From Medicago truncatula (Eukaryota > Streptophyta > Magnoliopsida > Fabales > Fabaceae), in the NCBI RefSeq assembly GCF_003473485.1, contig NC_053042.1:53097762-53161761 (forward strand): a stretch of DNA of 64,000 bases, in the 5' to 3' direction. Under the pieces are notes generated by a model. That model was not told the origin of the DNA, did no database searches, and saw nothing but the letters and a program-made list of their open reading frames with translations. Positions 33,700-45,615 of the stretch are shown here, piece after piece; the first letter of the stretch is position 1, and each line of letters begins with the position of its first letter. A program made the position numbers and the translations under genes.

Positions 33700-36490
33700 A
33701 TGACAATGTTAGGTGATTGCTAAACATATCTTTTTATTTATTTCTGAAACATAAGATATTTTATTGTTTATATGATAATATCATGGAAAGTACGATAAAG
33801 AGATATTTACCACCCCTTTTACCCCAAACAAAAATCCAGCATAAAATACAAATATGCGTGATCCTCTTTTTCGTGTGAATAGTTAACTTTCCCATTTTTG
33901 TGATCATGGATCATGCCAATATATAGCAAACTATAGGTGTCCATTTTCATCTTCATAGAAATTAACATTCTAACTGAAAGCATTAAATATTTGGCATGCA
34001 TGACATTTTATTGACCCTACTACCCAACAAAAAAGAAAAAAAAGGATAAAAGACATAGGAAAAGTTCAATTAGTGAGGAAATAACATTTCCATGCAATTC
34101 CCTACAATCATGTGAGATAAAACAAATACACCAAGAATCAATAAAAGATACAAGAATGAAAATTTTAGATTAATTCTTAAACATAAAAGATACTGGAATA
34201 CTGATATAACTGAAAAGATTGGAATAGTAAAAATAAATACTACGAAGAAAAGCAATAGAGTGGAATTATTGAAGGGTTGAAAATAAACAGACAAAATTAC
34301 AATTTATGCTATCGAAGACAAAAGTGATAAGGTTTTAGTTGCATGAGCCGAAAAAATACAACAGATATATATGAGAATACCCTTCATTGTATTGAGATGC
34401 TATCAAATAGCTTCCGAAGCTCTAGATCTCTAGGTAGTCAATAGTGGCACAATCACGCCCGTGCATGGAGGCGTGGTGTCTGACCGCGACAGCGTGGGCA
34501 GGTCTTGTGTGTGCTCTAAATGCGTTCGTAAGTCTTGGGTGAGGAGCAGGTCGCGGGTCGTAGCGTCCTCCTAGACCGCGAGCCGTTGTCTAGGAAAGAC
34601 CCAAATTGTCCTTAATTTTGAACCATTTAAAGCTATTTTGGGGGTTTTGTGTTTAATCTAAACCCATTCTTCTATTCTTCTTTGATACTCTTCTTTTATC
34701 CTTCGCTGCAAAGTGCAATCAGTCCTGAGCTGAGAGAGTGTTGAGTGCAAAGTTGAACTTCATCTTCACCGTTTTTTGCACGATGCCGCGCCGGCTACTG
34801 TCCATTTGTCTCCTCCTCTCCATTGTTTCCTCTTTTCTTTGTCTTCTATGTTTCCTCCTTTCTTTTTTTGTTACTCTGTTGAATCTATTGATATTATTTC
34901 CCCCCTTACTATTTATTCTTCTCTGTACTCTTATTTGTATTTCCTTTTGCTACTATTGTTTTGATTTTTTTTTTTTACTTTCATATATTTAAGTGTTGGA
35001 GACTTCCATATTCTTTATTTCGTTGACTTTTGTTGGTATTTAAATGTATGTTTTGATTAAGACTTGTGGAATTTTATTGCAATTTATGAATTTTTCGTGA
35101 GTTTTGAGTTATTTGTTTAATCTTACATTAAACAATGATTATAGTATTATTCGTGAAATTTGTCCCAAAATGATTAATAGCGGTCATCTTGCTATACGCT
35201 ATATATCTCACTTTCAGTGTCGGACGCTCTGCGTTGCTACCTGGGAACTGCCTAGCTAGATACCAATATGGATCCAAGAGCTGATTATGTGAATACATTT
35301 AGTATGATTCTACTTCTAAAAAATCTATTGGAATAAGTTTTTGAAAATTATAGTCCTTCAAAATTTAACTACTACAATTGCAATCAACAACAAATTTCCT
35401 TCAAATTTCCCAAATTTCCCTTTTGCGGCCAAATACACATATTTTCTGTGCCCCCTATCAATAGCCCAACTCAAACAAAAATAGTCCTAGATAGTGTGGA
35501 TAGTTAACACCAACATAAGTCAAGACGATGGCAAGGTTTAGGACAGATATCAACCCCAATCAATACATCACCATAGATTCTCGGGAAGAATTAGTATCCA
35601 CCCTTTCTAATATGCTCGCGTAAAACAAGAGACTGAAAGACACCACAGTTTCAAAATAAGTCAACCAAGGACCAAATAAGAATTAGCATTCACCCTTAAT
35701 ACATTCCTTTCAGATTTTTTGTTTATTTTCTTTGGAAAAATTTCATGCAATTAAATGTTTGGGACCCCCAATTTAAAATCCTTGCTCCATCTCAGCCTTC
35801 TAATTCAAGACGATGGCACAGACAAGCATCTAACATGTAAGCTATGAAGAAGGAGATCACTTGTAAGATGAGAACAAATGGACAAAGTTAAGATGACTGG
35901 CAAACAACAAGAAGCTTCGAAGGGCAATATTGATGGATGATAGGACTATACAACTCATGTTTATTCTAGAAAGAGATAGCAAGGGGCACATGAGATAGAT
36001 AAATGGAAAAAGAGGATAGGCTGAATGAAAAGTATGTTGAGTTGGAAAAAAGGGAAAATAAAGAATCCTAACAGAATATAAAGGCTAAGGAGTAAGGAGA
36101 CTAGAGAGGTGGGGAGTGAAAAAATATTGGTATGAGGTGCTATAAAACGGGTTGGACATTCATATTTGTCTTCACTTTTAATGGATAATGGGCCAAAAAA
36201 AAAATGAGCTGAATGAGGAGGAGGATCTGTTGGAAGAAAAAGAAAATGAGGAATCCTAACATAATGGTTGCAGAGCTGAATGAGGAGGAGGAGTGTCTTT
36301 TCTTTTTAATACTCCAAAAGTGTCACTATATGTCGCAAAGAATCTTAATCCATCAATTAATAGTGCAAAATTAGGACTCCATTACACTCAATCCAACAAA
36401 AATTGAACAATTTAAATATGGTGGATATATATCGCAAAGAAACTGCAGAAAAGCATCAAGATATGAGAATTACAATGAATAGTGATAAAC
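33700..36490. other. Intergenic, GC-richer patch near 34440-34600
   Basis: No gene is supported. The patch 34440-34600 is clearly GC-richer than its surroundings and 34680-34800 looks like a CT-rich leader, so a decayed retroelement or gene fragment is possible. The short frames there are hydrophobic and uninformative. Confidence 0.35.
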
Positions 36491-36492
36491 TA

Positions 36493-36690
36493 CTAACCAG
36501 TGGTCTCAAATTGAAATGGAAGTGTGATTCTATCTGTATGACCTTTAAGCAACCCCTTCACACTTTGATCCTGGAATTCTTTTAGAACTTTCAAAATCCC
36601 GTTATAATTTTTCCTCCTAACTTGAAACGAAACTTTTACTGCCTTACGAAACGCCAATTCATCAGCTTCGTTTCGAGCGATCTTCATCTT
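36493..36690 (-). pseudogene. Single PAH-like exon (SIN3-type fragment)
   Basis: The frame starts at ATGAAGATCGC (36687) after a likely intron (AATG|GTATGC near 36815 to TAAAAAG near 36688) and ends at ACTG|GTTAGT, a plausible donor. It encodes about 64 aa including FRKAVKVSFQVRRKNYNGIL, KVLKEFQDQSVKG and LLKGHTDRI. The spacing resembles one paired amphipathic helix of SIN3-like co-repressor proteins (VK-x2-FQ-x2-R-x-KY ... LFKGH-x2-LI-x-GF). I find no following exon toward lower coordinates. It is either a truncated gene copy or the 5' part of a short PAH protein. Similarity is by eye only. Confidence 0.4.
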
Positions 36691-37136
36691 TTTATTCAGA
36701 AAATCAATGATTCAGTATAACTAATTCCAATAATTCAGAATAAATAAAACCAAAAAAAATTAATGTGTCGAGTGAAAGAGGAGGAGGAAGAGGAGCATAC
36801 CATTGATTTTTGAGGCTGCAAGGATTAAGATTTAAGAATGCGAACCCCCTAATTCTGAAGCTACAGAGAGGAGAGGGAAGCTTGTGTTTTGTCGTGCTTA
36901 TGTTTTTTATTTATGAAAGTGTTTGTTTTGTCATGTTTTCTGTTATTTATATACTAAATAATTTTTTATTTTATTAACAAATCAATTTAATTGTTACAGA
37001 AAAAAAATATACAAATAAATTATATTAGATTTTCAATAAATTTAAATAGAGATTCCTTAAAAAAAAAAAAAAGATTTTAATTTTATTATGGACAAAGTCA
37101 CCAATAAGCTAGCTTTTTGAAAGGGAAGACTTCTCC

Positions 37137-37186
37137 ACAAGTGACTCTTGTTGTAACAAAAAAAAAAAAAACAAGTGACTCTTGTT
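37137..37186 (+). mobile_element. A-tailed micro-insertion with 16-bp target duplication
   Basis: ACAAGTGACTCTTGTT occurs at 37137-37152 and 37171-37186. The 18-bp insert is GTAAC followed by A13. Confidence 0.7.
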
Positions 37187-37209
37187 AATTCTCTTTTGAC
37201 TTTTATCCC

Positions 37210-37366
37210 TGCTTATAATGGGTAGCACTTGGGTGACATAGAGTTGGGTGACATTGGTGACATCGATCAATCACAATGTTACAATGCTTGTGAGAGAGAG
37301 AAACACAAGCATTGTGGCATTGTGATTGGCCAATGTCACCCAACTCTATGTCACCCAAGTATTTTC
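37210..37366. mobile_element. Fold-back MITE
   Basis: ACTTGGGTGACATAGAGTTG, then GGTGACATTGG, at the left is repeated in exact reverse complement at the right. CAATCACAAT and CACAATGCTTGTG extend the stem to about 65 bp around a GAGAGAGA loop. Confidence 0.8.
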
Positions 37367-37379
37367 CGCTTATAATATG

Positions 37380-37690
37380 CAAATCAACTGGCTTCTGCGG
37401 TATGTGTGTGACAATCTTGATAAAATAACTCGTAGTTTTATTTGGAAATGATCGACGAACAAAGGGTATGCATATGGTTGGCTGGAAAAAAAATTACTAA
37501 GATTGGGCAAAATGGTGGTCTTGGAGTGAGAATGGCTATAAACCAAAACATTGCGTTCTTTCAGCAAAATACTTCCAAGGGTCAAATGTCTTCCTTGCAA
37601 GAAATAGTAAAGGCTCCCCTATTTAGAATGCTATTGTAAAACCTATTAAAAAAATATTGGAAGATGGTTTCGAGATTAAGTTTTGTTCCC
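37380..37690 (+). mobile_element. LINE reverse-transcriptase remnant
   Basis: Interrupted plus-strand frames spell CDNLDKITRSFIWK, then MHMVGWK, then ITKIGQNGGLGVRMAINQNI, the conserved stretch after the RT catalytic core of plant LINEs (RSFIW ... W-x-K-I-T-x-P-x2-x-GGLGVR). A stop and two frame changes mark it as dead. Confidence 0.6.
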
Positions 37691-38045
37691 CATCGTTTTG
37701 GCATCCTGCTCTTCACATGACAACTTATCTCTATTCTTCATTGTAAAACACTTCAAAATCAGTCACCAATGCAACACTTATACCACTGTGATCCCAACTA
37801 CACGCATCTATGAGTTTTTGATTGTCTATGTTATGATCTATTCTCGTTATCTAACATCCATAAGTTACAACCTCGCTCTACTCTGTGTCTTCTTGGGCTA
37901 TCCGCTAAATCATAAAGGCTACAAGTGTTTTAATTTTTCAAACAAAAAATTAATAATTTTTAGGCATTTTATCTTTGATGAAACCCAATTTTCCTTCACC
38001 AAGATACACCACCTTCCCTTAACTATTATAACTTCCTAAATAATG
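37690..38045 (+). mobile_element. Ty1/copia polyprotein remnant
   Basis: A plus-strand frame contains SNIHKLQPRSTLCVFLGYPL modulo one frame change, then NHKGYKCFNFSNKKLIIFRH and FIFDETQFSFTKIH. This matches the end of the copia integrase region (K-L-x-PRS-x-x-CVFLGYP ... GYKC ... SRHVIFDE-x-x-FPF). Upstream frames are degraded (YTHL..FDCLCYDL). No LTRs were seen. Confidence 0.7.
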
Positions 38046-38159
38046 ACAGACACCCATACCTTGTACATCAGTGGCAAAATAAACTATTACCACCTGTTTC
38101 TCAATGCCCACCTTCACCAATCACCAGCAATCCCCATCTCATAATTATGCGAAATAGCT

Positions 38160-38595
38160 ATTACAAACTCTTAGAAAGAAAAGTTTAGAGAGATAGCGAT
38201 GGTTAGAGGAAGTTTAGAGAGAGAGAGAGAGAGAGAGTGATAGATAGATAGCAGAAGAAGAAAATTTTAGAAAGAAAAGTTTAGAGAGATAGTGATGGTT
38301 AGAGGAGAGAGGTGTGGAAGAAGGAGGTTATATTGTGGCAATGGTAGAATGTGAAGTGTTAAGAAGCAAATGAAGCTCGAAAGAAGCTTCTAGAAAGAGA
38401 GCGGAATAAGATTTTAGAGAGAGAATGACGGTTCGAAAAGAGAGAGGTGGAAAGAGAAGTGTGTTGTTTGGTGCGCGGAAAACCAAAACTTCCTCAACAC
38501 ACTTCTTAACAGATTTCCTTTATGTTTTTAACAGAATTGATAGTTTCAAAACAACCGCTCATTTTTTTTTTTGTTTGGAATTCAGTTTGGTGTTC
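38160..38595. repeat. Duplicated, rearranged copy of the C3H promoter/leader region
   Basis: 38380-38595 parallels 28495-28800 on the same strand. Both contain GAAGCTTCTnGAAAGAGAG, then AGAGAGAGGTGGAA, GTTTGGTGCGnGG, CTTCnTCAACACACTT and finally TTTGGAATTCAGTTTG. The second of these positions is the promoter and 5' leader of the CCCH gene. The block 38160-38370 contains two further copies of AAAGTTTAGAGAGATAGnGA and a (GA)n tract. Confidence 0.65.
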
Positions 38596-38603
38596 TCTTC
38601 ATA

Positions 38604-38646
38604 TATAACAAACTTTTTTTTTTTTTTTTGACAAGTATAACAAACT
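38604..38646 (-). mobile_element. A-tailed micro-insertion with 11-bp target duplication
   Basis: TATAACAAACT occurs at 38604-38614 and 38636-38646. The insert on the minus strand is CTTGTC followed by A15. Confidence 0.6.
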
Positions 38647-38649
38647 CTT

Positions 38650-40260
38650 AGACATAGTTTATAGTATTAATTTGTACACTTAGACATCATATAACATATG
38701 TAATAATCAATTATTCGGTCTTGTTAACGAGTGTTTCAGACACTCTTTAAGCATTCCTAATTAATAAATTATTTTAAAAAAAAAATAAAGACTTCAATTT
38801 TCAATGCAATAAATGCACAAACTTCTATAAAATATTATTACCATAGATGCTAAGTGCCTTGAGACACCCGTTAACATTTTCCTTAATTATTTCATCCTTT
38901 ATATAAAAAGAAGAATATACAACATCATCATCAAAAAAAAAAATACAGCATCTCTAATTATAACTCCTCAAAAAAAACATTTTTAATTGTTTAAAAAAAA
39001 TAATGTTATTTGAACATCAATTTGCTTGACAACTAAATGGACAATCACATTTTTACAAAGAAAAATATGTATGTATTGGCACAAATATCAAAGTAATAGA
39101 GAGAGAAAGTAAAAATATAATGTAAGTATGAGAGAGAAAGTTGTCACAAAAATTGGTACAAAATGGTTTTACAAATATCATTTCTCTTTAAAAAATAACA
39201 TTTCTAATTATAAGCTCCGTTTGAAGGAAAAAAGGAAGTGGATCCACTACTACCTTATTCTCTCCGGTTGCCTTTTCTGTGCGGTTCTCGAGCATTTGAT
39301 TAATCCAACTATATTCCATAAACTACTATGGTTATAATAAATAGTTGCAAAACTCAAGACAGAAAATACTATAAATAGTTCAAGCAAACTTAGTGTTAGT
39401 TTAAAATCTCTTATTATTAAATCTTAACCCCTCTAGCTAACCCCAACTCTAATTTTACCTTAATTTTTCCCTTCATTTGCCACACATTAAATGCTCAAAT
39501 TTGACTTTCTCATTCCCTTTGCCACGCACTAAATGCTCCTAAATCCCTACAATTATCCATAATCACATTTGACATTCTCATTTAAAAGTAAATGTGACTC
39601 TTAAATCAACATTTAAGTGTTTAATGTTGGGCTCCCACTCAATTCCATTTTTCCACCTTGACTCTTTATGTCTCCATACAAATTAAAACTCGCCTAAATG
39701 CACATCTCTTATTGTTTTCCCCTTCACACAGTAGTCGCATATTTGACATGGTTGATCGTGCCGTAGAAGTCTTGCTCTCATATCACTGCCTAACCGGTAT
39801 ATATATTATTCAAAATAGGTTCTCAGCGTGACTCTTTATTTTGACGTTTTCTAACAGAATGTTTGTAATATGACCCGTGCAGCACGGTTTCTAAATCTTG
39901 AATGCAACATATTTTAGGTATATATGATGCCTTTCTAATTCAATTACATTTAAATGTTTTCCAAATATAATTTACATGACCAATAATAACGTACTACAAG
40001 AATGAATTAATGTCAATATAATTCATGCCTAAACTTGACCAGTTTCGCATTTTCCTCTTTTGATAGAAGTTGTAAGAAAACTATGAGTACAACTTTTTTT
40101 TTCCCGAACATAATGTTTATTCTTCATTGACATTGTCTTCAATCCTTCAAAATTAGTCATACAAAAAGAAATTCCGCTTAAGATCATACGAATCGGATGA
40201 TGATTTTCTATTATGGTCCGATCTAGCACTTTAATTCTCAATTCACTGAGAGGAAGTGAA
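38650..40260. other. Intergenic, one degraded MITE
   Basis: A worn, inverted copy of MITE family A spans about 39010-39185 (GAGAGAAAGTTGTCACAAAA and TTTTACAAATATCATTTCTC). The rest shows no gene. If the BBX gene has a further 3' exon it should lie here, but I could not identify one. Confidence 0.45.
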
Positions 40261-40267
40261 AATGTAT

Positions 40268-42450
40268 TCAGACCTCCATTGTACTTGGATTGTCAATATC
40301 TGAATTATCAACTGATAAATCCTTCTCCAATGAAGAATAAGAGACGTCTTTGCCACCAAACATCACTCTAATTGGATCTTGATCTCCTCCAAATAGTTCC
40401 TCATAGTTTTGGAATGTTAAGTCAACGTCAGGTATGTTGAAATCGTCTCGACAAACAAGTTCTTCACATATTCCCAGGTCTTGAATATTTTGCGGCCATA
40501 ACTGCAAACATCAACAAAATGAAATTTCCACTTTTGACTAGAAGTAGATTAATTAACCCAATGTTCGATACTAAACAATTAATATAAAGTTGACATATCA
40601 AATTTCATTGAACTGAATGTTAATACAGTCACCAAAACAAAGTTTAAATAAATGTCTGCTGGCTAAACTAGCATCAACATGAAGTTTTCTGTCTGATCAA
40701 TGTGTTCAAGGAAAATGCTCCAGACTATTGAAGTCAATGTCAGGTATGTTGAAATCATCTCGACAAACAAGGCTTAGAGTATGTAATAGGGGACTGAGGG
40801 ATTGATCAAAATAATGGTTTAGTCAGAATGAGTCCTTAATTTCTATGATATCTTATCACTAGCCAGAGTATGAATTTGTTTTTATTCTTGATTAGGATTA
40901 CTTGACGCTTAAGGTAGTTCCTTTTATTATCAGGATTGGAAGGATCATTTGAGTTTCCTGTATAGGGTACATTATCTGTCTTATTGGTAGCTTATTATTG
41001 ATATTTTAATATCAAATACTGAATTCTGAGTGTTTTTAAGATTATTAGTTGGTTATATTCCTATTCTACACCAAAATCTAAATATATTTCCAAGGGATGT
41101 ACGGTACATAATGTATGTTTCCTTTCAATTGTGGCTCACAATAGTGGATAGATAAGTATCTGACCTGGTTACTTTGTAGTGAACTCTTAGCAGTCCAAAA
41201 TAACTCTCCATGCAAGGGAAGGTCCATAACTGAAGATGAAGACAAATTATCAAGTTGAGAAAATGCAGAAGAGAAAGTTTCGGGGTTCAGCTCCCCGATA
41301 GAATTGTCTTCTCCCAGCAGATTAATACCAAAATACTTGGATTTTTGTGCTTGTTGATTGAATTTTTCATCCACTTGTAGCCCATTTATCTTTGTAGAAT
41401 GATCCCTCTCCTCTATTAGCTGAAACCTTTTTAAATCAACAATCTGCTGCAGAATAGTTTGCCGCTCTTGATCACTGTACAATATCTGTCACGACTCACA
41501 AGTAATTAAACACTAAGATGTATCATGAACCTGTCTCTTAAAGAATGGAAAAAGGAAAACCTTGTGGTTTTGAAAATTAATATGCATTTCAAATTGTACA
41601 ATTTCTGATTTTGATTTATTGAGTCGACCTTAGAAACAAAAAAAAAGAATCCTCATACTTTAACTAACTCTTAAGGAGTGAACTTCAAATTGCACCTTTC
41701 TCTAATTGTTACCGATTCTTTATTTAAGAATACATTAATCATTTCTTCTATTTTCCCAAGATTTTGGATGAAGATAATGTGAAGGCTCACATTTTAGGAG
41801 GAGAATGTTGAAATCCAATGCTGTGTAATCAGCATAAAAGTATATATCATTTTCTAACTCTTGAGTATTAAGTACCAATGGTTTATGAGAACTGAAATAA
41901 CTATCACTGTATATTTTCATGGATTTCATCACTATGATAATGAGGTAATAAATTTTACAAATTTGCATACCTGACCTAATTGACTGCTGGATCCCTTATC
42001 ATGTTTGTCGCCAGATGTTGTTGAAGCGACTGAATTTCGAAAGTGATGCTTGATCACATTTACATCTGTAGAAACGCTAGAAATAGATGCAAACTGATCC
42101 TTCTGACTGACACTGTTTTCAATCTCCTTAAATTCAAATCCCCATAGTGTTGCAAACTCTTTGGCAGAAGGGCAACCGATGAAAGATTTGACAGATCGTT
42201 TGCGATGCGGTGAAGACCTGTCATGTAGCTTTTGATCGCAGTCTCTACAGATTAACATTTTGTGATCCAAGCACTGAACATAAGCAAGATCACAACAGCA
42301 CGAGTTACACACAAGGGTCCGGAGGTGCCGGCCAGACAATTCATTTGCCCAATGGACCTTTGCATCACAGGATAGACAAAGGTATGCTGCATCAGCATTA
42401 CAGTAAACAAGTGGCCTCAATGCTGTGCAGAATTCACAAATTTTCTCCAT
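40268..42450 (-). CDS. BBX27: Two-B-box zinc-finger protein (BBX27/CONSTANS-like type)
   Basis: Three coding exons, 42450-41971, 41485-41165 and 40501-40268, give 344 aa in phase 0. Junctions are CAG|GTATGC, GACAG|ATA, CAG|GTCAGA and TTGCAG|TTA. Residues 5-42 (CEFC ... YCNADAAYLCLSCDAKVHWA ... H) are B-box 1; residues 48-85 (CNSC ... CRDCDQKLHD) are B-box 2. A basic PHRKRSVKSF follows. No CCT domain is seen, which fits the BBX26/27 group. Such proteins are nuclear transcription regulators acting through protein contacts in light and development pathways. The last codons run ATGGAG|GTCTGA; GTCTGA could be a weak donor, so a missing 3' exon is possible. A 5' UTR intron is likely (CATAG|GTACGT near 43390). 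Confidence 0.85.
40733..40772 (-). repeat. Partial duplicate of BBX exon 3 inside intron 2
   Basis: About 40 bp in intron 2 (GTCAGGTATGTTGAAATCnT, then CTCGACAAACAAG on plus) match exon 3 at 40422-40462 with two differences. In frame it would repeat RDDFNIPDVD. Confidence 0.85.
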
Positions 42451-43819
42451 TTCCTTTAGTTGTAAACTTCAAACATGAAAAAAAGATCTGAAATTTATAA
42501 AAGCTCACATTGTAGAGGCCATTTGCATCAGGAGAAATATCATCTTGCATATGAAGTTGTCCTGTGTAGGTTTATATAAATTAAAAAACAAAACTCATCC
42601 ATGAGAAGTGGAGTTAATAGAATGTAAAAGCAGAAAAAAAGACAAAAAAAACTTTACAACAAATACAGTTGCACATGCTTGTGAAACCAGAACAACAAGT
42701 ATTAAGACCGTTTTGAACAGTTATCTGAGAAAACCAAAAAAGGAAAAAGTGATCCAAAAGCTCATCCAACTCCTATAGCTCCAATTCAATGGGAAACCTC
42801 CCATTGTTTACAAAACTTTTTAATCTGCACACGTGATTAACAACTTTGTATTTTTCAAAAAAATAAATAAAATAATATTCCACAACACTATCATACTAAC
42901 CATCACTCATCATCAATGTAACACCGACACTTATCAGATTAACGGTATGTCCGATGTTCGACACCGACACAATATCGATACATGTAATTAGTTACATTCA
43001 ATCACTTCCAATTTTTTAATCACTTCAATTATTACCAGAGTCGTGGTGTCTATGTCAAGAATAATGCTAGCAACACATTATCTAACACGTTTTTCTCAAC
43101 ACACTATAATTGGTTGAAATTTAAACAAGTCTCGCTAAATTTATGTGGTGTCTAAATAATTTCGTGGGATCCATTTGAATTTTAACAAAGTAGAGAGATA
43201 GTGTATTATTAGCACATGGAAGTGGTTCATAGATCACCATACATATGCCCAGATTTGAAAATCTACATCAGTGGGAATTTAGGAGTAGGCGACGACTCTC
43301 AACTCCCACAATAAAAAATTTAAAAATAGTAACTAGAAAGCAGTGCATGCAATAATTAACATGAAATAAATTGTGAATTAAGAAACGTACCTATGATTGT
43401 TTACTAAAATAAGCAACAAGAGAAAAAAAAGTGAGAGAGATGGAATTGATCCAATCAAAGAGAAAGTAAAGAAGTGATGTTTATCTTGTTTGTAAAGGGA
43501 GTGTGATGTTCTTATTCTTGTTATTGCATTGCAGTATTGTACATGTACAGTTAGATTCTGAGGCATGAGTCATGCGTAGCTCTAGTTTTTACCCATTTTG
43601 GAAGATGACGTGTACAGTTGAGACATGGAACTTTCCAGCGTGGAACATGGATGTGTGTGGGGACCATTTAGGATGTTATCCAAAACCAAACCAAAAGTGT
43701 AGCCTGCTGTACCTTACACTTACATGTGAGTGTGGTTACGAAATCCCAAAGTTTACCCCTGTTGGGCCAATCGGAGTACGCCTGTTACATCCACCGGGAT
43801 GGGTCAAACCAGCTAGCGT

Positions 43820-43830
43820 GTGGGTCCCAC
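43820..43830. promoter_or_regulatory. Palindromic TCP-type site upstream of the BBX gene
   Basis: GTGGGTCCCAC is a perfect palindrome that contains the class II TCP consensus GTGGNCCC on both strands. It is about 350 bp upstream of the inferred BBX leader exon. A TGACGTGTAC element (ACGT core) lies at about 43605. Confidence 0.4.
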
Positions 43831-43839
43831 TCTCTCCTT

Positions 43840-44660
43840 TTTCATGAGATGAGACACCAAAACTTCTTAGGGACTAATTTTATTTCTCTTTTATCCAACC
43901 CACGATTTTTAAAAAATTACATGATTCAATTCAAGACATGTAATCCTTCCATCCTAAGTATAACAGAAAATTATATCATTAAAAAGTTGATGTATTTAGT
44001 CTATTAGATCAAATACATCACCAATATATATATTTTTTTAATCATTTATTTTTTTAATCTAAAAGTTCATAATTAATCCCACCCTTCTACTTTGTGCAGA
44101 TTCTTTCTTTGAATCATACATTAGTGTTTGCGTTCGATCAATGGAAAACTCATATCGTAAATTATGGCTGCTTCGTGATACTCTAAATATTCTTCTGGAA
44201 TTTTTTTTTGCGCCCTACCCGTCACACACCTGTTGCTATTACTGTTGTCTTTCAAATTTTGTGATAACGATGCCAATTGAAGAAGAAGGTAGTCAATATA
44301 AAAGTATTTTGGATGTGATTGCTTCCATTTGTTAGAATTTTAGATGTTTAACCAGTATTGAAAAGTAAATTAAGATAATCTCATGGTAAGTAAATTAAGA
44401 TAATCTCATGGTAGTATCGTTCAAAATGAATTTGATGTAGAAACTAATTTTATGGTTTCCGTAAATGGGAAACCTTTAAATTGAATTGCTGCCAGCCCTT
44501 GTATAAAATCAAGAATCATGTTGTGATTGGATACATGAGATCGGTGGAGAATACACACTTTCAATCTTGGCAGAATTAAAGACGATAGAGCTGGGATTCA
44601 AGTGAGAAAAGAGCAGCTTAGTAAATTCAACAAACAATTATGGACCTTTAGATTAAAAAA
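43840..44660. other. Intergenic, no gene seen
   Basis: AT-rich. It includes a perfect 25-bp tandem duplication at 44365-44414 (GTAAATTAAGATAATCTCAT plus GGTAA). No exon is supported. Confidence 0.5.
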
Positions 44661-44675
44661 ATTAATGGTTGAGAT

Positions 44676-45515
44676 CAAGGTTTTGCAACTCGAGAGTTTA
44701 TCTCAACTCGTTTCGTCTAGGTAAATTCGACTTGTAAACTCGACTCGAGAACTCGTACGAGTTTACCTAAAATTAAAATTATATAAAATTTATTATATGC
44801 AGGACATATATAAGTTAATATAATATTGTAAATAGGTCAATAGTGCAAAATATGACTTAATTACAAAGATAAATTATATCAAACTACCGTAATAAAATAT
44901 TATGCTCAACTTAGCATCAAAATACAAAAATTAACGCACCAAATCATAAGTTTCATAAGTCTCTAAGTTTAAGTCATCCATAAAACCATCCAAAAAACAA
45001 GTTTCACAAGTTCCTAAATTTGTTAATAAAACTATCTAAAAAATAAACTAGTTAATTTCTTCAAAACGACAACAAACACTACCACCGCAACCCTAACCGG
45101 CGTCGCAATAAACGGCGTCGAAATATGACTTTCCACCGTTGGAATCGCAACCCTAACTGGTATATGCTCCCCTGTTCGAGAACTTAGAGAAGAAAGAAAA
45201 AAAAAAGTTTCATTTCAGAAACGTGTTACTGTAAAGGTAACTATTCAATAAACGTTTCAGTCTTTGGACTTGTAGAAAATGAATTTGGTTTTGAAAAAAA
45301 TGGACCCAAATAAAGGGCCAATTTTCATTTTTTTTTTAGATGTTAACTCGGTCGAGTTCAGTTTACACGAGTTTACCGAGTGTTAACTCGGTCAAACTTG
45401 TCAAACCTTATGATTTTTCCAGAAATCGAGTTTACCTCAGAGTTAACACGATTTTTGGTACCTAAACACATAAACTAGGTAAACTCGGACAGTTAACACT
45501 CGATTTGCGGAACAT
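44676..45515. mobile_element. Mutator-like element with 10-bp target duplication
   Basis: TGGTTGAGAT flanks the unit at 44666-44675 and 45516-45525. The ends share TTTTGCAACTCGAG versus (reverse complement) TTCCGCAAATCGAG. Both subterminal regions are packed with AACTCG/CGAGTTTACC words in opposite orientation. The interior near 45060-45180 has GC-richer, gene-like sequence but no clear frame. Confidence 0.65.
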
Positions 45516-45562
45516 TGGTTGAGATTTGGTGTCAACGAATCTGTTGACACTGTAACTCATAT

Positions 45563-45615
45563 CTCATATATATATATATATATCATATATATATATATAT
45601 ATCTGTGTGTGTGTG
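45563..45615. repeat. (TA)n/(TG)n microsatellite
   Basis: Two blocks of TATATATA separated by TCATA are followed by a GTGTGTGTGTGT run. Confidence 0.9.

Noticed and set aside
34440..34600. Organelle DNA or rRNA fragment in a GC-richer patch
   Set aside because: I could not match it to any plastid, mitochondrial or rRNA sequence by eye, so no such call is made.
34738..34992. Hydrophobic plus-strand frames of 62 and 84 codons
   Set aside because: They are translations of a T/C-rich stretch; two frames are open at once, as expected from composition, and no motif is present.
40029..40241. CCT domain exon for the BBX gene
   Set aside because: The frame has some basic residues but lacks the conserved CCT pattern (RYKEKKKTR ... 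SRKARAD), and no good acceptor links it to exon 3.
43572..43847. 91-codon plus-strand frame upstream of the BBX gene
   Set aside because: It overlaps the inferred BBX promoter and shows no domain; its length is plausible by chance in this GC-richer patch.
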